Origin: Rhizobium etli CFN 42
GTDB taxonomy: Bacteria > Pseudomonadota > Alphaproteobacteria > Rhizobiales > Rhizobiaceae
Direction: 5' to 3'
NCBI RefSeq assembly: GCF_000092045.1
Contig: NC_004041.2
Coordinates: 124,001 to 188,000, forward strand
DNA: 64,000 nt
In this document: positions 45,290-54,101 of the stretch, in pieces
How the letters are laid out: each line of letters opens with the position of its first letter
Numbering within the stretch: the first letter of the stretch is position 1
Translations under genes and position numbers: made by a program
Notes under the pieces: generated by a model
What the model was told of the DNA's origin: nothing
Databases searched by the model: none
Seen by the model: only the letters and a program-made list of their open reading frames with translations

Positions 45290-46465
45290 ATGGCCGAGGA
45301 AGAGATGACCCAGATTCCGGGCGAGCGCGCCGAGACGTCGGCCGGTGGCCGGCTCGACAATAACCCGATCCTCAAACGCGGCGCTGTCGCCTTGGCGATC
45401 GTCGTCTTTGTCGCCTTCGCTCTCTGGTCGATGCGAGGGCAGGACAAACCGTCAGACGGTGCCCAGCCGGAGCGGGTTGTCATCCGGCAGACATTGGATT
45501 TCGAACCGGCGAAGGAGCCGGTCCAACCAGTGGTGCCGCCGCCAGCAGTCCAACTCCCGACGCCTGTCGCCGCCGAGCGGGCGCCGACCGACGATGACAA
45601 GCTGCTCGACGCTGCCCGCCGTGCGCCGGTCATCGCCTATGGCGGCGAGAAATCGCCGGCCACGCGGCGGCAGGATCAGGATGCGGCGGCGGATCAGGCT
45701 TCGAATTATGTGCCGTTCGGCAACAATCAAGCAGGCCTCGGCTCGCAGGGTGAAAACGAAGACCAGCGCTTCGACCGCTTGCTGACGCCGACGCAATTGC
45801 AGGGATCGCGTGCCGGCACGTTGGGCAACCGCGATTTCATTGTCGCAATGGGGACATCCATTCCTTGCGTTCTCGAGACCGCGCTCTCCTCCGATCAGCT
45901 AGGGTTCACGAGCTGCGTCATCAACCGGGACGTTCTCTCAGATAATGGCCGCGTGGTGCTGATGGAAAAAGGCACGCAGATCGTCGGAGAATATCGCGGC
46001 AGTCTTCGCCGTGGCCAAAAGCGCCTGTTCGTTCTCTGGAACCGGGCGAAGACGCCGAAAGGCGTGATCATCACTTTGGCTTCGCCGGCAACCGATGCGC
46101 TTGGCCGGGCCGGCATCGATGGTTATGTGGACACCCATTGGTGGGAGCGGTTCGGCAGCGCAATGCTCCTGTCGATCGTCGGTGATGCCAGTTCCTATGC
46201 CAGCAGCCGGCTGCAGGACAGCGACGTCGAAGCGCAAAATACCACCAGCGCCGGTCAGCAGGCCGCGGCGATCGCCGTCGAGCAATCGATCAACATTCCG
46301 CCGACGCTCATGAAACATCAGGGCGAGCTGGTTTCGATCTTCGTCGCCCGCGACCTCGATTTCTCCAGCGTCTACCGGCTTCGTGTGACCGAGCCCCGCA
46401 ACCGAATCTACGACCGTGCTGCGCTTGGGGATTTCAGCCCCTCCTCGAAGCTCGTGACAAAATAG
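45290..46465 (+). CDS. virB10: VirB10-like energy-sensing core component
   Basis: The 391-residue TrbI/VirB10 protein has one membrane helix (about 29-47), a proline-rich periplasmic stretch (AKEPVQPVVPPPAVQLPTPV) and the conserved C-terminal domain (VLETALSSDQLGFTSCVINRDVLSDNGRVVLMEKGTQIVGEY). It spans both membranes. ATG 45290 follows GGAGG. Confidence 0.92.
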   Translation: MAEEEMTQIPGERAETSAGGRLDNNPILKRGAVALAIVVFVAFALWSMRGQDKPSDGAQPERVVIRQTLDFEPAKEPVQPVVPPPAVQLPTPVAAERAPTDDDKLLDAARRAPVIAYGGEKSPATRRQDQDAAADQASNYVPFGNNQAGLGSQGENEDQRFDRLLTPTQLQGSRAGTLGNRDFIVAMGTSIPCVLETALSSDQLGFTSCVINRDVLSDNGRVVLMEKGTQIVGEYRGSLRRGQKRLFVLWNRAKTPKGVIITLASPATDALGRAGIDGYVDTHWWERFGSAMLLSIVGDASSYASSRLQDSDVEAQNTTSAGQQAAAIAVEQSINIPPTLMKHQGELVSIFVARDLDFSSVYRLRVTEPRNRIYDRAALGDFSPSSKLVTK

Positions 46466-46473
46466 GTTCGGCA

Positions 46474-47502
46474 ATGACTGAAGCTGCCGACGCCGGCGTC
46501 GTGCGCGAACTGCTTTCGCCACTATCACGCTTCCTGCGCGACAAGACGCTCTATGAGGTCATCGTCAACCGGCCGGGACAGGTCGTCACGGAGGGGAGGG
46601 AGGGATGGCAGACCTATGAGATGCCCGAACTCTCTTTCGACAGGTTGATGCGTCTCGCCCGCTCGGTCGCGAGCTTCTCCAATCAGTCGATCGACGAGAC
46701 GCGACCGATCCTGTCGGCGACCTTGCCGGACGATGAGCGGATCCAGATCGTCATCCCGCCGGCAACGACGAAGGGAACCGTGAGCATCACCATCCGCAAG
46801 CCGTCCTCCGTGTCGCTGACCCTCGAGGATCTCGATCATGGGGGATTGTTCGCCGATGTCTTGCCGGCCCAAGATGACGGGAGACGATCAGACCACAGGC
46901 TGTTGGAATACTATCGCATCGGCGCCTACAAGGCGTTTCTCCGGGAGGCGGTGTTTGCAAGAAAGAACATCATCATCTCCGGCGCCACCGGGTCGGGAAA
47001 AACAACTCTATCGAAAGCGCTGATCCGCCACATTCCGCAAAGCGAGCGGATTATTTCGATCGAAGACACTCCCGAGCTGGTGGTCCCGCAACCCAACCAT
47101 GTTCGGCTCTTCTATTCCAAAGGCGGTCAGGGCCTGGCGAAGGTCGGCGCGAAGGACCTGCTCGAATCCTGCCTGCGCATGCGGCCCGACCGCATCCTGC
47201 TGCAGGAATTGCGAGACGGAACCGCCTTCTACTACATCCGCAACGTCAACTCCGGCCATCCTGGCTCCATCACCACGGTCCATGCCGATTCCGCCCGCCT
47301 CGCCTTCGAGCAGCTGACATTGCTGGTCAAGGAGTCGGAGGGCGGCGGGGACCTCGAACGGCACGACATCCGCGAGATGTTGACGATCGCGGTCGACGTC
47401 ATCGTCCAATGCAAGCGGATCGACGGGCGGTTTCGGGTGAGTGAGATCTACTATCGAGATGCCGCGACTGACCTCGGCCGCTCTTCGTCGGATCGAGCTT
47501 AA
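46474..47502 (+). CDS. virB11: VirB11-like hexameric ATPase
   Basis: The 342-residue protein has an N-terminal domain and a RecA-like ATPase with Walker A GATGSGKT (170-177), an Asp box (IISIEDTPEL) and a His box region (NSGHPGSITTVHAD). It switches the machine between pilus building and DNA transfer. It is the last virB gene; the next gene is on the other strand. Confidence 0.93.
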   Translation: MTEAADAGVVRELLSPLSRFLRDKTLYEVIVNRPGQVVTEGREGWQTYEMPELSFDRLMRLARSVASFSNQSIDETRPILSATLPDDERIQIVIPPATTKGTVSITIRKPSSVSLTLEDLDHGGLFADVLPAQDDGRRSDHRLLEYYRIGAYKAFLREAVFARKNIIISGATGSGKTTLSKALIRHIPQSERIISIEDTPELVVPQPNHVRLFYSKGGQGLAKVGAKDLLESCLRMRPDRILLQELRDGTAFYYIRNVNSGHPGSITTVHADSARLAFEQLTLLVKESEGGGDLERHDIREMLTIAVDVIVQCKRIDGRFRVSEIYYRDAATDLGRSSSDRA

Positions 47503-47538
47503 CGGGGTTGCGTCCGGGACTCTAACAATTCTCGACCG

Positions 47539-48115
47539 TCAGTCCAATTGTGCGGCCTTCTCACGCAGGACCACTGAAAACGCGCGGAGCCCTTGGTGGT
47601 CCAGTGCATCAATGAACTCGTGAACCGCCGGTGCTGTCTTGCGCAAATTCAACCGGGCGCGCCTGATGCTGTCGATCAATGCGTTCGAAAAGGTGGAATG
47701 GAGGCCCACGAGAAAATTGTCTGGCGACACGCAGGTCACTCCATGAGGCCGAAGGTCCGCGGCTGGGAAATCCTTGAGATTCCACGTGACAATCACAGAA
47801 GCCTTTCCGGCGATGGCTGCAGCTAAAACATGACGATCATCCGGATCCGGTAGCGAGAGGTCGGGGATGAGAATTCGGTGGTTGCCGACATCGGCATCGG
47901 GCAAAACTTCCTTGATCCGATCACGGGTCGCTTCCAGACGGGAGAAGGGTATCTCGGGTGAGCCGATGGCCAGATTGCGAATCCACTCGGCGTGGATGTC
48001 GTCGGTCCAGCGTGCGTCGACGAGACCGTCGAAAGCACACTGGACCAACATTACGCAAATGGAAAGGGTAGAGGACGCAGGCATCATAGACCGCGACAGG
48101 CGGCTTAGAGGCCAT
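47539..48115 (-). pseudogene. PIN-domain toxin, frameshifted
   Basis: The minus-strand start at 48115 gives VAVYDACVLYPFHLRN, the PIN-domain N-terminus with its first acidic residue. A missing base near 48050 throws the frame, and the rest (LVQCAFDGLVDARWTDDIHAEW... ILIPDLSLPDPDDRHVLAAAIAG) continues in another frame to 47539. An intact protein would be a VapC-like RNase. The 5' end overlaps the antitoxin-like gene by 11 bases. It may be inactive in this plasmid, or this may be a read error. Confidence 0.75.
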
Positions 48116-48551
48116 GATTGACGATCAGATCCTCTGTGTCCTCGGCCAGCGCGTCGAGGCTTTTCTGGCGAGCATCGAGCTTGACCTTGAGCGCGAGAAC
48201 ATCCTTCAACTTGGCTCGGCGGTGCTTGCCGACATAGCGGAAGGGCAGATCGCCGCGATCCATGCGCAGCACCACGAGAGGACGTGAGATGCCGAGGATG
48301 GTGGAGGCGTCGGTCGGGCTCAATTCCTGATCTTCCGTGAGCACGGCAACACGCTTGCCGCGCAACAGATGTTCGAGGAGTGCCTCGACAGGCGCGAGAG
48401 CCGAGGCTGGGAGAGAAAGGGTTTGAAGTTGTCCACCTTCACGGCGAATCCGTAGTTCCAGTTGGTCGCCCTCCGCCAGATTTGGCATAGGCGCGACGGC
48501 CTTGCGGTCGCGATCCGACAACTTGGTAAATTGAAGAACATGGCTGGTCAT
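48105..48551 (-). CDS. Excisionase-like DNA-binding antitoxin partner of the PIN toxin
   Basis: The 148-residue protein has a MerR/excisionase-like helix-turn-helix (ELSPTDASTILGISRPLVVLRMDRGDLPFRYVGKHRRAKLKDVLALK), as in antitoxins paired with this PIN family. The start at 48551 follows a GAGGTG site. It overlaps the toxin start, typical of toxin-antitoxin operons, and would bind its own promoter. If the toxin is dead, it may persist as a repressor only. Confidence 0.75.
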   Translation of the reverse strand: MTSHVLQFTKLSDRDRKAVAPMPNLAEGDQLELRIRREGGQLQTLSLPASALAPVEALLEHLLRGKRVAVLTEDQELSPTDASTILGISRPLVVLRMDRGDLPFRYVGKHRRAKLKDVLALKVKLDARQKSLDALAEDTEDLIVNHGL

Positions 48552-48599
48552 GGCGAACACCTCTGACCATGTATATAGGGCAAGTCGCTCATAACTGCA

Positions 48600-48803
48600 A
48601 TAACTGAAATATCTTCCGCTTTCCATCTCCGATTTCTGGGCGCCATAGGAGCGCGCGGCGAACGAGCTCGACCACTTGAAGCGTGGGTTACCGCCAACGG
48701 CAAGCGCTCCGCTTTCGATGTGATCGTGCAATGCAAAGGGGCCGCCTCACCAACTATGCAGAAAAATAGGGCCGCTGGAAAACCAGGGCCCTTTAAGGTG
48801 TGA
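48600..48803 (+). pseudogene. Possible C-terminal fragment of an unidentified gene
   Basis: The plus-strand frame ending in TGA at 48801-48803 reads like protein (FLGAIGARGERARPLEAWVT, ANGKRSAFDVIVQCKGAASP) but has no start codon. It is antisense to the upstream part of the antitoxin gene. Function unknown; low support. Confidence 0.28.
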
Positions 48804-49057
48804 AGGTCAATAACCTCCAGAGGGGAACAGCTGATACGACGGCACTGGGAGGAAAACCATCGATTGCATCAACTGGAGGCAATATGCTCATATTTTGACC
48901 GCTTGGTAAAACATTTTTTGTGCAGTGCAGCTATGCAGAAATGGCAGAGAGTTCTCTGGGCCGATTTGACCGGGTATAGCTTCACGCAGTCGAGATCGCC
49001 CGCGCGATGGCTTCCTTTTAGGGCGTCTACGTCGCTGACCAAGGAGGCTGGTGTGGA

Positions 49058-50248
49058 TCATGGCAGCCGCGGCATTTCGCCGTCGGCCACACGCCAGATC
49101 CACGGCGTCATCTCGGCTCTCGCGGCGATCATCTCATTCAGTGCAACGTCATAGTCTTCGTCGGCCTTCGTCGGAACGATGAACATGGCGATCGGCGGTG
49201 GCTTTGCCTCCGGTAAGGTCACGGAGGCGATCGGCTGGTCGCGCGAAAGATCGAACCGGAGTCCTTTCACGCTTCTTCGCTTCAGGCTTGAGAGCCGCTC
49301 CAGGAGACGCTGTTCATGGATGGTTTCGAACGGGATCCAGTTCTCGTTGACCACCATCAGCGCCACTTCCTCGACCGAAGCTATCCCCGCTCCCGAAATG
49401 CCGAACGTGGCGATGACGATGAGATGAAACCCCTCGTTGGATCGCCACAGTTCCAGTTCGGTTTCATATCGGGCATTCAACCGTTTCCACGCACCCTCAT
49501 CGAGCATGAAGGGGAAAGGCAGGTGGCGCACCAGCATCTTCTGGCCATCGCGCGCTGAGGAAAATTCCTTTACCTCTCCGACGGTCATCATCAGTTTCCG
49601 CGGACCGGGACCGGTTAACTGGGCTCCGGCCAACATCGCTGCGCGCCTGGCGGAGATCCCTTCCTTGTCCTCCTGATGAAACACTTCCGGCACGAACAGG
49701 ATGTCGCTAAGCGGACCGCCGCGGACAATCATCTGTCGCGCTGCGTTCAGCAGGCTGCTGCGGACGCGACCCCAGCCGCGTCTCCCAGCCCACAGCGCCG
49801 TCCATTCAGTCAGTTCCCCTGTCTCCCAGAGATAATGGAGCATGGCCTTGAGCGACAGCTTTTTCGGATCGTTTCGCACCGTTTCCGACGGCTCCGAAGA
49901 TGAGGCCGAAGCCGATCGGTTCCCTCGTTTCGACAGCGAGAAATCGAGTTTCAGCACAGCCGCGCCCGTCGCTGCGTCGATCTGGATGGCATTGCCGATC
50001 AATGGACCAAGACCCGACAGCTCATATGGCGGTTCATAGGATGGGCAGCCGGGATCGTGATCTCGTCCTGAAAGCGGCATCCGTTTGATCAGGAATTGGC
50101 CATCCATCCGGGCGATATACATCGGCACCGGCGGTTGCCGACACGGGCAAAGTGGCCTGAGCTTCTGTTCGTAAGCGCGTTCGAGCTGCGGCAGAAACTC
50201 TGGAGAACTGTCGTCGAACGCCTGGTTGCCGATCAAAAACTGTCGCAC
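49058..50248 (-). CDS. DUF1173-family protein
   Basis: The roughly 396-residue protein matches the plasmid-borne DUF1173 family: RPLCPCRQPPVPMYIARMDGQFLIKRMPLSGRDHDPGCPSYEPP near the N-terminus, with conserved cysteines that may bind metal, then LSLKAMLHYLWETGELTEW and WGRVRSSLLNAARQMIV. The function is unknown; the genes occur next to conjugation loci. The GTG at 50248 is preferred because GGGAGG lies 7-8 bases upstream; ATG 50272 is possible. Confidence 0.8.
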   Translation of the reverse strand: MRQFLIGNQAFDDSSPEFLPQLERAYEQKLRPLCPCRQPPVPMYIARMDGQFLIKRMPLSGRDHDPGCPSYEPPYELSGLGPLIGNAIQIDAATGAAVLKLDFSLSKRGNRSASASSSEPSETVRNDPKKLSLKAMLHYLWETGELTEWTALWAGRRGWGRVRSSLLNAARQMIVRGGPLSDILFVPEVFHQEDKEGISARRAAMLAGAQLTGPGPRKLMMTVGEVKEFSSARDGQKMLVRHLPFPFMLDEGAWKRLNARYETELELWRSNEGFHLIVIATFGISGAGIASVEEVALMVVNENWIPFETIHEQRLLERLSSLKRRSVKGLRFDLSRDQPIASVTLPEAKPPPIAMFIVPTKADEDYDVALNEMIAARAEMTPWIWRVADGEMPRLP

Positions 50249-50441
50249 GTCGTTCCTCCCTTGCCTGGCCAAAGGCTGATCGAGCCGTAAAAGGAAGGCG
50301 TAGCATGAGCTTCGCGGACTTTACTAGCGCAAAATAGTTAGTATGTAAATGTTACGGCCGCTGGGGCCGATTTCAACGCCAAGGCAGGAAAGAAGATACG
50401 TGCATTCCAGCCTCCAAAAATTAAAATTAACGATCATGATA

Positions 50442-50520
50442 ATTAGAAGTCAACGGTGCGTTGATTAGAAGTCAGCCGGTCAAAATGTAGAGGCTGCGCC
50501 AGCATGAAGTGAGTTCTAAT
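50442..50520. repeat. Two direct and one inverted copy of ATTAGAA(GTCA)
   Basis: ATTAGAAGTCA occurs at 50442-50452 and 50464-50474, exactly 22 bases apart (two helical turns), and TTCTAAT (inverse) at 50514-50520. It could be a regulatory site for the DUF1173 gene or the end of a lost insertion element. Confidence 0.45.
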
Positions 50521-50584
50521 CGCGTGCTACCCAGCCCTTCGAGCCGGCCGGCACTGAACCGCCGATCACCTTGCCGCCTTCCGA

Positions 50585-50889
50585 CTGCCCGATGGCTGCC
50601 GGCGTCTCTACATCGCAGCTGACGCCGATGCGGCCGGCCGGCACGTATCGAGGGATTGAGCTACCGCGCCCAGGCGCTGGGGATCCTGCCGCTAGTGCTT
50701 GCCCCGGAGTTCGGCGACTTCAACGAGGATCTGCGCCGGCTCAGTCCGGAACGGCTCATCGCTAATCTCAGGGCGCAGCTCGTTCTGAAACGCTCTGGCC
50801 TTTCTGCCCGCATGATCGAGCCGGACGGGGAAGGTGGGGGCGTGAGGGCCTACAGGATGGCAGGTCTCTGCCGGTCGCCGCACGGGTAG
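50585..50889 (+). pseudogene. Toprim-domain protein remnant
   Basis: One frame gives LPDGCRRLYIAADADAAGRHV, with the DxD of a toprim domain. A frameshift near 50650 leads to YRAQALGILPLVLAPEFGDFNEDLR, the usual C-terminal part of plasmid toprim/CHC2 primase-like proteins. The N-terminal two thirds are missing. Dead remnant. Confidence 0.7.
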
Positions 50890-51217
50890 GCGCCCGCCCG
50901 CGGGCCTGCCGAGAGGCGACCCTTACCATGCGGCGGGCGGGCCTTCAGCGGGTCGCTCAGGTTTCTTCCCCTGGCTTGGGCCGCGTGCGGCCCGCCATTC
51001 CTGGCACAGCAAGAAACCTCCCTTCCGCCGCCCGGCGCTTCGCCGCGGCGTCAGGCGCCGCGGTTCCGGCCCGTCTGCCGCGTGGACAGGGATCGCCGTC
51101 AGGCCGCGAGAGGCGCGGCCCAAATCCGACGGAGACCATCTGAACCTAAGTCTTCCCATCGACGACGCCTTCGAGCCCCGCCCCGCCTCGTCCCCAACCG
51201 ACCGTTTCATCTACGAG
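50890..51217 (+). promoter_or_regulatory. G+C-rich structured leader before the DUF2493 gene
   Basis: It contains AGGTTTCTT (50959-50967) pairing perfectly with AAGAAACCT (51011-51019). A small hairpin CGGCG-CTT-CGCCG (51033-51045) follows, then CCGCGGCG/CGCCGCGG. The order resembles the two leaders at 53936 and 55003 (long A/U-containing stem, then a 5-bp stem with a 3-base loop), though their outer stem is not evident here. Confidence 0.45.
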
Positions 51218-52080
51218 ATGCAGATCTACGGCCATCGCCCCTTCCAGGATGAACCGGACCCGCGTCCGCTGCCGGAGGAGCCGGTCGTCCAGTCGGCGCT
51301 GACCGCCATGTTCGATGCTCTATTCGAAATGCTCGGCGATACCCGCCTGGAGCCCGATCTCGAAGACCTCCTGTGGTCGACGGTCAATCTCTTCCACCGC
51401 GCCGGCGAGCGCATCCAGCGGGAGCTTCAGCGTAATGAGGATAGCCAACGCAACGGTCAGCGCGAGCAGGACGGCTCGGAGGTCAAGAGTGTCGAGTTGG
51501 AGCGCCTCGTTGCCGAAGGCATCACGCTGCTTGAGCGCCGCAATGCCTTCGAGTTCATGCGCGCCTATGCGGGCGACCACTTCGAAGCCAATGCGGCTCG
51601 GCATGGCGGCCGCGGACTGGCTCCAAGGTCAGCCACGCCAACATGACCGCGGCGATGATCGACTCCAGAGACTTTCCATCCGCCCGCCGGCGCGCCGAGA
51701 CCGAAGTGCTGATCCCGGCAGGCACCAAGATCGCCTTCGGCGGCGGCATCGACTACAATGATCACGAACGAATCTGGGCGAAACTCGATCAAGCCCTCGC
51801 CAAATATCCCGACATGGTGCTGCTGCACGGCGGCTCGCCGAAGGGCGCCGAACGTATCGCTGCCTGCTGGGCAGAAGCGCGCAAGGTGATACAGATCGCC
51901 TTCAAGCCGAATGGACGAAGCACGCCAAGGCCGCACCGTTCCGCCGCAATGACGACATGCTCTCGGTCATGCCGGCTGGCGTCGTCATCTTCCCCGGCTC
52001 CGGCATTACCGGCAATCTTGCCGACAAGGCCCGCCGACTTGGCATCTCCGTTTTGGCAAGCGGCGGGAGATGGCGCGTAA
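51218..52080 (+). pseudogene. DUF2493 (cpYpsA-like) protein gene with several frameshifts
   Basis: The first frame gives MQIYGHRPFQDEPDPRPLPEEP ... FEFMRAYAGDHFEA. Near 51595 it shifts to SAWRPRTGSKVSHANMTAAM and GGIDYNDHERIWAKLDQALAKYPDMVLLHGGSPKGAE (DUF2493, a nucleotide-binding Rossmann-like fold). Near 51905 it shifts again (APFRRNDDMLSVMPAGVVIFPGSGITGNLADKARRLG) and near 52045 returns. Upstream residues without a start (LSLPIDDAFEPRP from about 51140) suggest the true start is also lost. Function unknown. Confidence 0.75.
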
Positions 52081-52129
52081 GCGCCATCTGTCCATACGGC
52101 TGAAGGAGATGCTTGCATTTCGCAAAAAT

Positions 52130-52139
52130 TGTGTACACA
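52130..52139. promoter_or_regulatory. Palindrome TGTGTACACA before the vapBC pair
   Basis: A perfect 10-base palindrome 25 bases before the antitoxin start. Such sites are common binding targets of Phd/VapB-type antitoxins that repress their own operon. Confidence 0.5.
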
Positions 52140-52164
52140 TTTGCCGCTGAAACGGAGCTTCGCC

Positions 52165-52431
52165 ATGACCCAATCTCGGCAGCAGATACCATCTCCCCGC
52201 CGTGTCGGCGTGCGGGAATTTCGCGGCAACCTGACGTCTTTCCTCAAGCAGGTCGAAGACGGCCAGCGGTTCGTCCTGACGTCGCATCACAAGGTTGTCG
52301 CCGAAATCGGCCCGCCGTCAGCCGGCGTCGTCATGCGGAAACCAGGCGCGTTGCGCGGAAAGATCAAAGTTGCCGATGACTTCGATGGTCTGCCGGCGGA
52401 TGTTCTGAAGTCCATGGAAGACGGGACGTGA
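52165..52431 (+). CDS. vapB: Phd/YefM-type antitoxin
   Basis: The 88-residue protein has the Phd/YefM N-terminal fold: VGVREFRGNLTSFLKQVEDGQRFVLTSHHKVVAEIGPPS. A C-terminal toxin-binding tail (DDFDGLPADVLKSMEDGT) follows. ATG 52165 is taken as start. Its TGA overlaps the GTG start of the PIN toxin, so the two are coupled. Confidence 0.85.
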   Translation: MTQSRQQIPSPRRVGVREFRGNLTSFLKQVEDGQRFVLTSHHKVVAEIGPPSAGVVMRKPGALRGKIKVADDFDGLPADVLKSMEDGT

Positions 52432-52826
52432 GGCTGCTGCTCGATACACATGCCTTGCTGTGGTGGCTGAACGACGACGAGAAGCTAGGGAACCATGCGC
52501 GTCGCCTTATTGGCGATCCCGAGAATGATGTCCTCGTCAGTGCTGTCTCCCTTTGGGAAATCACTGTGAAGCTGCGCATCGGCAAACTTGATGCCGATAT
52601 CGAAGAGATTGTTGCGATTTTGCCGGATCAAGGTTTCGACCGGCTGGATATCTCGGACGCGCATCTTATCGCTCTCGCTGCTCTTCCACTTCATCACCGC
52701 GATCCTTTCGATCATCTGCTCATGGCGCAAGCCGTGGCGGAGGGAGCGTATTTGGTTTCGGACGATCAAAATGTCGCGCTTTATGGCATTCCGTTTGTGA
52801 CTTGCTCCGATCCTGTTGCCTTGTGA
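52428..52826 (+). CDS. vapC: VapC-family PIN-domain toxin
   Basis: The 132-residue protein begins RLLLDTHALLWWLNDDEKLG, with the first acidic residue of a PIN ribonuclease, then VSLWEITVKLRIGKL and HRDPFDHLLMAQAVAEGAYLVSDD with the other acids. It would cleave RNA when free of its antitoxin. All motifs are intact, so this appears to be a working addiction module. Confidence 0.88.
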   Translation: MRLLLDTHALLWWLNDDEKLGNHARRLIGDPENDVLVSAVSLWEITVKLRIGKLDADIEEIVAILPDQGFDRLDISDAHLIALAALPLHHRDPFDHLLMAQAVAEGAYLVSDDQNVALYGIPFVTCSDPVAL

Positions 52827-53101
52827 TCTCACCGAGCTTGGCTCCGCGGATGAAGCCGGCTCAGATCGTTCCGGTTGCGTGTTTGCCAATGGCGACGTAC
52901 CTGGCGACCTATCGGCGGCTCAGGTGCTTGGGAGCGGGCACGTTTGGGGAAGATCACTCATTCGACGCCCGCGTGAACAGCTTCACCCGGGATTGGAGCA
53001 CGGTCTGCAGACGGCAATGCGGTGCCGCGGCGACCTCGCCGATCAGCAGAAATGTTATCGAGGTGCTCACAGCCTGCCGCAGCCGGGAGCGGGCGAGGGT
53101 A

Positions 53102-53179
53102 TTATGTTGATCGACATGCGGGCGAAGCGTCCGTGGAGTGTGCGGCCAATATCCCCCAGTGCTTGGACCGGGAGGCCAT
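53102..53179 (-). pseudogene. Remnant start of a gene mirrored to DUF736
   Basis: The minus-strand ATG at 53179 lies behind GAAGGAGACAACAAACC, nearly identical to the DUF736 ribosome site. The frame stops after 25 codons (MASRSKHWGILAAHS...), and only the first two codons resemble DUF736. A second gene with the same leader once started here, or this is a leader without its gene. Confidence 0.45.
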
Positions 53180-53286
53180 GGTTTGTTGTCTCCTTCGATT
53201 GCCCCGAACCATTCCCGTTTTATATCGCTCGTATAGACGACCGCCTGCTTTGGCGGCCAACCCCTGAAGGGGTAAGACTCGCCCGA

Positions 53287-53348
53287 AATTTTTGCAAAAT
53301 TCGATTTCGGTTCGTTTATCCTGGTGGAAAATAGAATTTTGCAAAATT
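53287..53348. promoter_or_regulatory. Paired A+T palindromes between the mirrored leaders
   Basis: AATTTTTGCAAAATT (53287-53301) and AATTTTGCAAAATT (53335-53348; the latter a perfect 14-base palindrome) lie 34 bases apart at the centre of the mirror. They could be operator sites for divergent promoters. Confidence 0.5.
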
Positions 53349-53432
53349 TTCAGGCGAGCTGACCGCAGCAGGTCGGCCGTCTCTTCGTGCGCCATCGGGA
53401 ATGGTCCCGAGCAACCGAAGGAGACAACAACC

Positions 53433-53756
53433 ATGGCCACCACGATCGCAACGCTCACGCAGAAGACCGACGGCATCCTCGAAGGCGTCTTCGCCACGAT
53501 CCGGGTCAACGCCCCGATCGCCATCGTCCCAAATGCCAGCAAGGCAAGCGAAGAAGCGCCCGACTACCGCGTCATTCACCGCAAGACGGGCTTCGAGATC
53601 GGCGCCGCCTGGAACCGCATCGCGCGGCAGACCGGCGAGGAATACCTCTCAGTGAAGCTTGAGGCTCCCGAGATCGGTGTGATCTTCGGCAATCTCGCAC
53701 CGGCACCCGGCGGCGATCCTAGCAAGAAGGTGATCCTCTGGAACAGCCCGAACTGA
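53433..53756 (+). CDS. DUF736-family protein
   Basis: The 107-residue protein matches the DUF736 family found on alphaproteobacterial plasmids: ATIATLTQKTDGILEGVFATIRVNAPIAIVPN, DYRVIHRKTGFEIGAAWNRIA and YLSVKLEAPEIGVIFGNLAP. Its function is unknown; it is usually near conjugation genes. ATG 53433 follows AAGGAG. A stable hairpin follows the stop. Confidence 0.88.
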   Translation: MATTIATLTQKTDGILEGVFATIRVNAPIAIVPNASKASEEAPDYRVIHRKTGFEIGAAWNRIARQTGEEYLSVKLEAPEIGVIFGNLAPAPGGDPSKKVILWNSPN

Positions 53757-53769
53757 AGAACAAAGCGAG

Positions 53770-53791
53770 CGGCCCCGAGCAATCGGGGCCG
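53770..53791 (+). terminator. Hairpin after DUF736
   Basis: CGGCCCCGA - GCAA - TCGGGGCCG: a perfect 9-bp stem with a 4-base loop 13 bases after the stop, without a T tract. Confidence 0.55.
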
Positions 53792-53935
53792 GCTTCGCCG
53801 TATCTCAGGTTTTGCGCGCAATAGCGGGATTGAAAGCGGGCATCGAGCCCGCCTTCAATCCTCCTGTCGTGCCACACGAGACCAAGGACCCTGTCTGCTC
53901 AGATACTTGAAGTCTGCCGTGAGGCTCGTGCCGCC

Positions 53936-54043
53936 TCAAGGACTTCGCGGCCCCTCCAATTTTCAGCCGGCGCCCTGAAGGGCACCGTCAGAAAATCGGT
54001 TCCTCCGCTCGCCGGCTCCGCCGGTCGCTGACGCGATCCTTGA
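53936..54043 (+). ncRNA. Structured leader, copy 1 (candidate cis-regulatory RNA)
   Basis: The outer stem is TCAAGGAC (53936-53943) with ATCCTTGA (54036-54043; seven of eight pairs). The inner stem is CCAATTTTC (53956-53964) with GAAAATCGG (53991-53999; one mismatch), containing hairpin GCCC-TGAA-GGGC. A second small hairpin CCGGC-TCC-GCCGG (54012-54024) follows. It ends 58 bases before a small gene. Copy 2 at 55003-55103 shares order, spacing and the sequence AATCGGTTCC. Confidence 0.6.
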
Positions 54044-54101
54044 CCCGGCCCGATCCTCACGACCCCGGGCATCATCTTTCACATTTCAGGAGACGACGAC
54101 G

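Larger units (their letters stand above)
52827..53432. other. Non-coding stretch holding two mirror-image leaders
   Basis: No gene is supported. The second half contains an inverted duplication of the DUF736 leader: 53177-53301 on the minus strand resembles 53335-53435 on the plus strand, each with an AATTTTGCAAAATT palindrome followed by a hairpin and the same ribosome-site block GAAGGAGACAACAA. Confidence 0.6.
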
